34,352 nucleotides of DNA from positions 24,255 to 58,606 of the forward strand of contig JAPLEZ010000013.1 in the NCBI GenBank assembly GCA_026390935.1, written 5' to 3'. Every line of letters begins with the position of its first letter. The first letter of the stretch is position 1. Origin of the DNA: Bacteroidota bacterium (GTDB lineage: Bacteria; Bacteroidota; Bacteroidia; Flavobacteriales_C; GCA-002722245). Shown here piece by piece: positions 30,106 to 34,352 of the stretch. The notes beneath the pieces were generated by a model. The model saw only the letters and a program-made list of their open reading frames with translations, did not search any database and was not told where the DNA came from. Made by a program: the position numbers and the translations under genes.

Positions 30106-31065
30106 TTACCCTTTCAATTTCTTTATCGCTTCCGTTAACTTAGGAATAACTTGCAATGCATCGCCAACTATCCCGTAATCGGCAGCCTTAAAGAAAGGTG
30201 CTTCAGGGTCGGTGTTGATGATAACTATTTTTTTAGAGGAGCTAATACCCGCTAAATGTTGAATAGCTCCAGAGATTCCGATAGCAATGTATAAATTGGG
30301 AGCAACAGCGATACCTGTTTGACCAACGTGCTCATGATGAGGTCTCCAGCCAATGTCGGCTACCGGTTTCGAGCAAGCAGTTGCAGCACCAAGGGTTTCG
30401 GCGAGTTGTTCCACCATGCCCCAGTTCTCTGGCCCCTTCATTCCACGGCCAGCACTCACCACAATTTCTGCTTCAGTAAGATTTATTTTACCAGTAGTTT
30501 TTTGGTATTCCACATGTTGTAAGGATGCATCTTTTTCCGACGCGCTTCCGCTACCTTTTTCAACAGCGGCAGTCACTGCGTTTTCTTTAACGCCGTAGGA
30601 GTTAGTTGATAACACTATGATTTTTACATCAGAAGAAAGTTCCACATGGGCGAAAGCTTTTCCTGAGAAAGTTTTTTTCTTAACCGTGAATGGCGCTGTA
30701 GAAGAAGGCAATTCAACCACTTCGGTGGCCAAAGAAGCGCTTAACTTTATAGCTAATCGTGGAGCAGCTCCTTTGCTTTTCCATGTTCCGTTGAACACCA
30801 CGTATTTTGCGCCTGCTGCTTGCACAGCCTGAGCTAAAATAGAGGCCACTGCTTGGTGATTTACATCGGCGCCATCGTATTGAATAACTTTTGTTGCACC
30901 ATATTTTCCGAGGGTAGAAAGATTATCTGCGCTCACATTTCCAATGACAACAGCTGTGGCTGTTCCACCAACAGCTTGTGCCAATCCTGAAGCGTAGGCA
31001 ACACTTTCGTACGTAGATTTTTTAAAATTCCCGTCCCAATTTTCAGCGAATACTAATACTGACAT
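30106..31065 (-). CDS. etfA: Electron transfer flavoprotein alpha subunit
   Basis: 319 residues. The N-terminal half is the ETF alpha domain (FAENWDGNFKKSTYESVAYA). The C-terminal half carries the FAD-binding ETF_alpha signature: EIVVSAGRGMKG, KPVADIGWRPHHEHVGQTG, APNLYIAIGISGAIQHLAG, IVIINTDPEAPFFKAADYG. It passes electrons from acyl-CoA and other dehydrogenases to the quinone pool via ETF dehydrogenase. It lies 17 bp from etfB on the same strand, making a normal etfBA heterodimer unit. Confidence 0.97.
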   Translation of the reverse strand: MSVLVFAENWDGNFKKSTYESVAYASGLAQAVGGTATAVVIGNVSADNLSTLGKYGATKVIQYDGADVNHQAVASILAQAVQAAGAKYVVFNGTWKSKGAAPRLAIKLSASLATEVVELPSSTAPFTVKKKTFSGKAFAHVELSSDVKIIVLSTNSYGVKENAVTAAVEKGSGSASEKDASLQHVEYQKTTGKINLTEAEIVVSAGRGMKGPENWGMVEQLAETLGAATACSKPVADIGWRPHHEHVGQTGIAVAPNLYIAIGISGAIQHLAGISSSKKIVIINTDPEAPFFKAADYGIVGDALQVIPKLTEAIKKLKG

Positions 31066-31082
31066 ATCTTAAATATTTTGAG

Positions 31083-31826
31083 TTAAATAACTTTTGCTTC
31101 TGTGTGTAATAAGTGTACCAGCTCCTCTACATTGTCGGCCGATACCATTTTGCAAGCTGCTTTTGGTGCAGGCAAATCGAAGGTTTTGAATTTTGCATTT
31201 CCTGCAGCTGATCCAGGAATAACTGCCAAAGGCTTGGTTCTTGCGGCCATGATACCTCGCATGTTTGGTATGCGCAATTCACTTTCTTCCACCATTCCTT
31301 TTTGAGCGGCTGCAACGAGGGGAAGAGCAGATTTTACTACTTCTTTTCCACCGTCGATCAGCGTCTGCATAGTAGCAGTAGTTCCGTCGATATCAATTTT
31401 CACGCAAGGTGAAACAGAGTTTATTCCTAATAGTTCGGCCAGCATTCCTGGTACTGCTCCACCATTGTAGTCAATGGATTCGCGACCGGTGATGATGAGG
31501 TCGAAGCCTTTATCTTTGGCGTAATTGGCAATTTCGGTTGCTACTTGGAGAGAATCCATCGGATCGGCATCAATACGAACGGCATCGTCGGCACCAATCG
31601 CCAGTGCTTTTCGGATGACAGGTTCAGTATCAGCGCGACCAACAGTAACAGTGGTTACATTGCCACCCAAAGTTTCTTTGAGTTGCATGGCGCGTGACAA
31701 TCCGAATTCATCATAGGGGTTAATTACAAACTGCACTCCGGCAGTATTGAATTTTGTGTTGCCGTCCGCAAAAGTAATTTTTGTGGTAGTGTCGGGAACA
31801 GAGCTGATACAAACAAGAATCTTCAT
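31083..31826 (-). CDS. etfB: Electron transfer flavoprotein beta subunit
   Basis: 247 residues. Beta-subunit ETF fold: MKILVCISSVPDTTTKITFA start, VINPYDEFGLSRAMQLKE (about 35-52), VTVGRADTEPVIRKALAIGA and the signature LIITGRESIDYNGGAVPGML, which contacts AMP. It partners EtfA from the next gene. The start, at 31826, has only a weak upstream -7-like sequence, and a large palindrome follows further upstream. Confidence 0.97.
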   Translation of the reverse strand: MKILVCISSVPDTTTKITFADGNTKFNTAGVQFVINPYDEFGLSRAMQLKETLGGNVTTVTVGRADTEPVIRKALAIGADDAVRIDADPMDSLQVATEIANYAKDKGFDLIITGRESIDYNGGAVPGMLAELLGINSVSPCVKIDIDGTTATMQTLIDGGKEVVKSALPLVAAAQKGMVEESELRIPNMRGIMAARTKPLAVIPGSAAGNAKFKTFDLPAPKAACKMVSADNVEELVHLLHTEAKVI

Positions 31827-31957
31827 AAATCGACTATAGAATTTAGTTGTTCAATGATAAACTAAGGTTAAAACTTTTGGGCTTTACGACGAGAGAATGA
31901 AAAGGTTTTAGAAATGGGAAAGAAAAAATGGGATGATTATTTTTTTTGCGGAGTGGC

Positions 31958-32079
31958 TTCCCTCTCGGAGGAGAGGGGTGTGTTGGACGGTGTGGGGGGA
32001 GGGAGATGGATTAATTGCGAGTGGGTCCATCTCCCTCCTCCCCACTAAGGCTTTCGCGCCCCTCTCCTCCGAGAGGGAA
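31958..32079. repeat. Large double palindrome (21-bp perfect outer arms)
   Basis: Outer arms TTCCCTCTCGGAGGAGAGGG(G) at 31958-31978 and their exact reverse complement at 32059-32079. Inner arms GGAGGGAGATGGA (31998-32010) and TCCATCTCCCTCC (32026-32038) are also perfect. The whole could extrude as a cruciform. It is G/C-rich against an AT-rich background, and resembles interspersed CCTCTCGGAGGAGAGG repeats. It sits in the 384-bp gap between etfB and the next gene; the remainder of that gap (32080-32210) shows no convincing gene. Confidence 0.85.
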
Positions 32080-32210
32080 TTGCATGCGTAAACCAAACTC
32101 GAGAGAAAAATTAAGTGCATAATTTTTTAGAAAGAAAATACCATTTATGTCCCTCGGGGAAGTCATTGAAGTATTTTTCAGGTCTTTCGATAATTGCATT
32201 TGTCAACGAA

Positions 32211-32621
32211 TTATTTTGAAATAGAGAATACCTTTTCGACTTTGATGTCTAGATATCCACCTTCTTCCTCCTTGATGTTTATTAAGTATAAGTACACTCC
32301 GTCTTTTTCAAGGATTTCTTTACTGACTTGATCGGGATAATCCATAGGCTGAATTGCATATCTATACTTCCTCACGTATGCTACCACAGGTCCATGATCC
32401 ATTTCGCCAGTAACGCGTACTTTGTAGGTAATACTGTCTCCAGACTTGAAATTAGATACGCCTACAATTTGTGGAGCAAACCCAATCGTAAAAGATTTGA
32501 ATTTTTTGCCGCTGATATTTTTTAAAATCACCGTTGCACTATCACCATTTAAACTAGCAATTTCTTGGGCGCTTAAGAGCAATGGAAAAGATAAAATGAT
32601 TGACAACAAGAGACTTTTCAT
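32211..32621 (-). CDS. Small exported hypothetical protein
   Basis: 136 residues. A signal peptide (MKSLLLSIILSFPLLLSAQE) precedes about 115 residues with an all-beta look: ATVILKNISGKKFKSFTIGF, GDSITYKVRVTGEMDHGPVV, YLYLINIKEEEGGYLDIKVE. No family is recognised. It is divergent from pdhB, with a 72-bp gap between the start codons. Confidence 0.6.
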   Translation of the reverse strand: MKSLLLSIILSFPLLLSAQEIASLNGDSATVILKNISGKKFKSFTIGFAPQIVGVSNFKSGDSITYKVRVTGEMDHGPVVAYVRKYRYAIQPMDYPDQVSKEILEKDGVYLYLINIKEEEGGYLDIKVEKVFSISK

Positions 32622-32693
32622 GTCCCCAATTTAAAAAACTCTCTATTAATTCCTGATTAATTTTTATTTTAGCCCCGCTTAAAAAAAATAAAT

Positions 32694-33677
32694 ATGAGAG
32701 TATTACAATTCAGAGAGGCATTGCGTGAGGCCTTAAACGAAGAAATGCGTGCAGATTCCAATGTGTATTTGATAGGAGAGGAAGTAGCCGAATACAACGG
32801 TGCTTACAAGGTGAGTCAGGGAATGCTGGAAGAATTTGGTGAAAAACGAGTGATTGATACCCCTATCGCTGAGTTAGGTTTCGCCGGAATTGCAGTGGGT
32901 TCAGCAATGAATGGTTTGAGACCAGTAGTAGAATTTATGACTTTTAACTTCGCTTTGGTGGCGATTGATCAGGTGATCAACTCTGCTGCGAAAGTATATT
33001 CAATGTCGGGTGGACAGTTCAATTGTCCGATCGTGTTTAGAGGTCCAACGGCTTCTGCCGGACAATTGGGAGCTCAGCATTCACAGGCGTTTGAAAGCTG
33101 GTTTGCCAACACTCCGGGATTGAAAGTGATCGTTCCATCTACTCCTTACGATGCCAAAGGTTTGTTGAAATCAGCGATTCGTGATAACGACCCTGTAATC
33201 TTTATGGAATCTGAGCAGATGTACGGAGATAAAGGAGAAGTGCCTGAAGGAGAATACTTAATTCCTATCGGAGTTGCCGACATTAAAAGAAAAGGAACAG
33301 ATGTTACTTTGGTAACTTTCGGGAAAATAGTTCACGTAGTACTGGCTGCTTGCGCCGAATTGGAAAAAGATGGAATCAGCGTTGAGGTAATTGACTTGAG
33401 AACTGTTCGTCCGATTGACTACGATGCAATTTACACTTCTATCAAAAAAACAAATCGTTTGGTGATTGTTGAAGAGGCTTGGCCTTTGGCTTCTATCTCT
33501 GGCGAAATTACTTATAAAGTACAGCACGAAGCTTTTGATTATTTGGATGCCCCTATCCAAAGAGTTACCTCAAGAGACGTTCCTCTTCCGTACGCTATGA
33601 ACCTTATCAATGAGGCTCTTCCGAACGTGGAAAGAATTAAAGGTGCCGTGAAAAGTGTGTTATATAAAAAGGCGTAG
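32694..33677 (+). CDS. pdhB: Pyruvate dehydrogenase E1 component, beta subunit
   Basis: 327 residues, standard length. E1 beta of the 2-oxo-acid dehydrogenase family: FREALREALNEEMRADSNVY, GEEVAEYNGAYKVSQGML (the E-E-V contact with thiamine diphosphate), DTPIAELGFAGIAVGSAMNG, EFMTFNFALVAIDQVINSAA and AQHSQAFESWFANTPGLKVI. It pairs with an E1 alpha, which is not in this window, to decarboxylate pyruvate; branched-chain E1 beta is a less likely reading. The leader has a weak -7-like TATTTTAG at 32665-32672, with no clear -33. hppA follows 75 bp later with its own promoter. Confidence 0.95.
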   Translation: MRVLQFREALREALNEEMRADSNVYLIGEEVAEYNGAYKVSQGMLEEFGEKRVIDTPIAELGFAGIAVGSAMNGLRPVVEFMTFNFALVAIDQVINSAAKVYSMSGGQFNCPIVFRGPTASAGQLGAQHSQAFESWFANTPGLKVIVPSTPYDAKGLLKSAIRDNDPVIFMESEQMYGDKGEVPEGEYLIPIGVADIKRKGTDVTLVTFGKIVHVVLAACAELEKDGISVEVIDLRTVRPIDYDAIYTSIKKTNRLVIVEEAWPLASISGEITYKVQHEAFDYLDAPIQRVTSRDVPLPYAMNLINEALPNVERIKGAVKSVLYKKA

Positions 33678-33683
33678 TTGCGA

Positions 33684-33714
33684 TTTGCGCAATTACATTA
33701 AATAATTACCTTTG
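33684..33714 (+). promoter_or_regulatory. Promoter of the membrane pyrophosphatase gene
   Basis: TTTG (33684-33687), 19-bp spacer, TACCTTTG (33707-33714): exact Bacteroidota consensus. It lies just after pdhB and about 38 bp before the hppA start, so hppA can be transcribed separately. Confidence 0.8.
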
Positions 33715-33752
33715 GCGTCCAATTAAAAAAGAATAATTACTAATTAACATTT

Positions 33753-34352
33753 ATGGAATCAATGATGATTTATGTGCCTATCGTAATGGCATTAATAGGA
33801 TTAGCTTTCATGGCAATCAAAAGATCTTGGGTTTTAAAACAAGATGCTGGAGATGGAAAAATGAAAGAAATTTCAGAATACATATATGAGGGAGCACTCG
33901 CTTTCCTTAAAGCAGAATACAAATTATTAACTCTTTTCGTGATCGGTGCTAGTGTTGTATTAGCAGGGATTTCTTTTGTGGTTGATACTACCAGTATACT
34001 TATAGTGGTTGCATTTATTTTCGGAGCATTTTTCTCAGCATTGGCTGGAAACATGGGGATGAAAATCGCTACCAAAACAAACGTTAGAACAACACAAGCC
34101 GCTCGTACCAGCTTGCCACAAGCATTGAAAGTTTCTTTCGGTGGTGGTACTGTAATGGGTTTAGGCGTTGCTGGTTTAGCAGTTTTAGGTTTGACTACTT
34201 TCTTTATCGTATTCTTCCATGTTTTCATGGATGGTGTTTGGGCAGCAAAAGAAATTGGCGGTGTAATGAAAACGCCTTCTCAATTGATGACTATCGTATT
34301 GGAAACTTTAGCTGGTTTCTCTTTGGGAGCTGAATCAATCGCTTTGTTCGCA
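33753..34352 (+). CDS. hppA: Membrane-bound proton/sodium-pumping pyrophosphatase, 5' part
   Basis: The reading frame starts at the ATG at 33753 and stays open to the end of the window: 200 codons of a protein that is usually about 700-750 residues, so the 3' part lies outside. Helices IVMALIGLAFMAI (with KRSWVLKQDAGDGKMKEISE), AFLKAEYKLLTLFVIGASVV, and FGAFFSALAGNMGMKIATKT, then VRTTQAARTSLPQALKVSFG and TPSQLMTIVLETLAGFSLGA, fit the N-terminal helices of HppA. It hydrolyses PPi and pumps H+ or Na+ across the inner membrane. The K+-dependence residue is beyond the window end. Confidence 0.93.
   Translation, partial: MESMMIYVPIVMALIGLAFMAIKRSWVLKQDAGDGKMKEISEYIYEGALAFLKAEYKLLTLFVIGASVVLAGISFVVDTTSILIVVAFIFGAFFSALAGNMGMKIATKTNVRTTQAARTSLPQALKVSFGGGTVMGLGVAGLAVLGLTTFFIVFFHVFMDGVWAAKEIGGVMKTPSQLMTIVLETLAGFSLGAESIALFA

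Noticed and set aside
32011-32199. 62-codon minus-strand open frame upstream of etfB
   Set aside because: Half of it is the 21-bp palindrome sequence and there is no RBS or domain.

Overview
The window looks like a chromosomal segment of a Bacteroidota bacterium. Two genes carry type IX secretion (T9SS/Por) C-terminal sorting tails. Promoters fit the Bacteroidota TTTG-N19-TAnnTTTG pattern. The base composition is AT-rich, SD motifs are weak, and many short interspersed palindromes are present. No rRNA, tRNA or CRISPR was seen. The assignment below phylum level is open.

Layout. (1) 1-5010: a secreted seven-blade RCC1-type beta-propeller protein with a T9SS tail, an outer-membrane-barrel-like protein, and a divergent HxlR regulator / NmrA-like NAD(P)-binding oxidoreductase pair with a double operator between them. 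(2) 5030-20010: an accessory region in which nearly all genes lie on the minus strand. They are mostly small proteins of unknown function, plus an ORF6N protein, MORN and TPR proteins, an OmpA-type protein and a degenerate stand-alone GyrB-like protein. Short structured repeats (families A, B and C here) recur, often within about 10 bp of stop codons. (3) 20018-21881: an ATPase plus HNH nuclease pair that fits a Septu (PtuA/PtuB) anti-phage system. (4) 21984-27052: gatC-gatA-gatB::aspS, a tightly coupled operon in which GatB is fused in frame to a full-length bacterial aspartyl-tRNA synthetase. (5) 27231-32621: a lipoprotein, folA-thyA, a bifunctional-nuclease-family protein, etfA/etfB and a small secreted protein. 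(6) 32694-end: pyruvate dehydrogenase E1 beta and the 5' part of a membrane pyrophosphatase (hppA).

The most notable system is the GatCAB operon with AspRS built into GatB. It would place the enzyme that makes Asp-tRNA(Asn) and the amidotransferase that converts it to Asn-tRNA(Asn) on one polypeptide, a covalent transamidosome. The AspRS half carries the His (RDHG) associated with non-discriminating enzymes and differs from the usual Bacteroidota AspRS as I remember it. Secondary points of interest are the catalytically degenerate GyrB-like protein, a gene broken across an A8 tract in a way that suits a -1 frameshift, 250-280 bp composite repeats with interleaved stems, and a perfect 43-bp inverted repeat.
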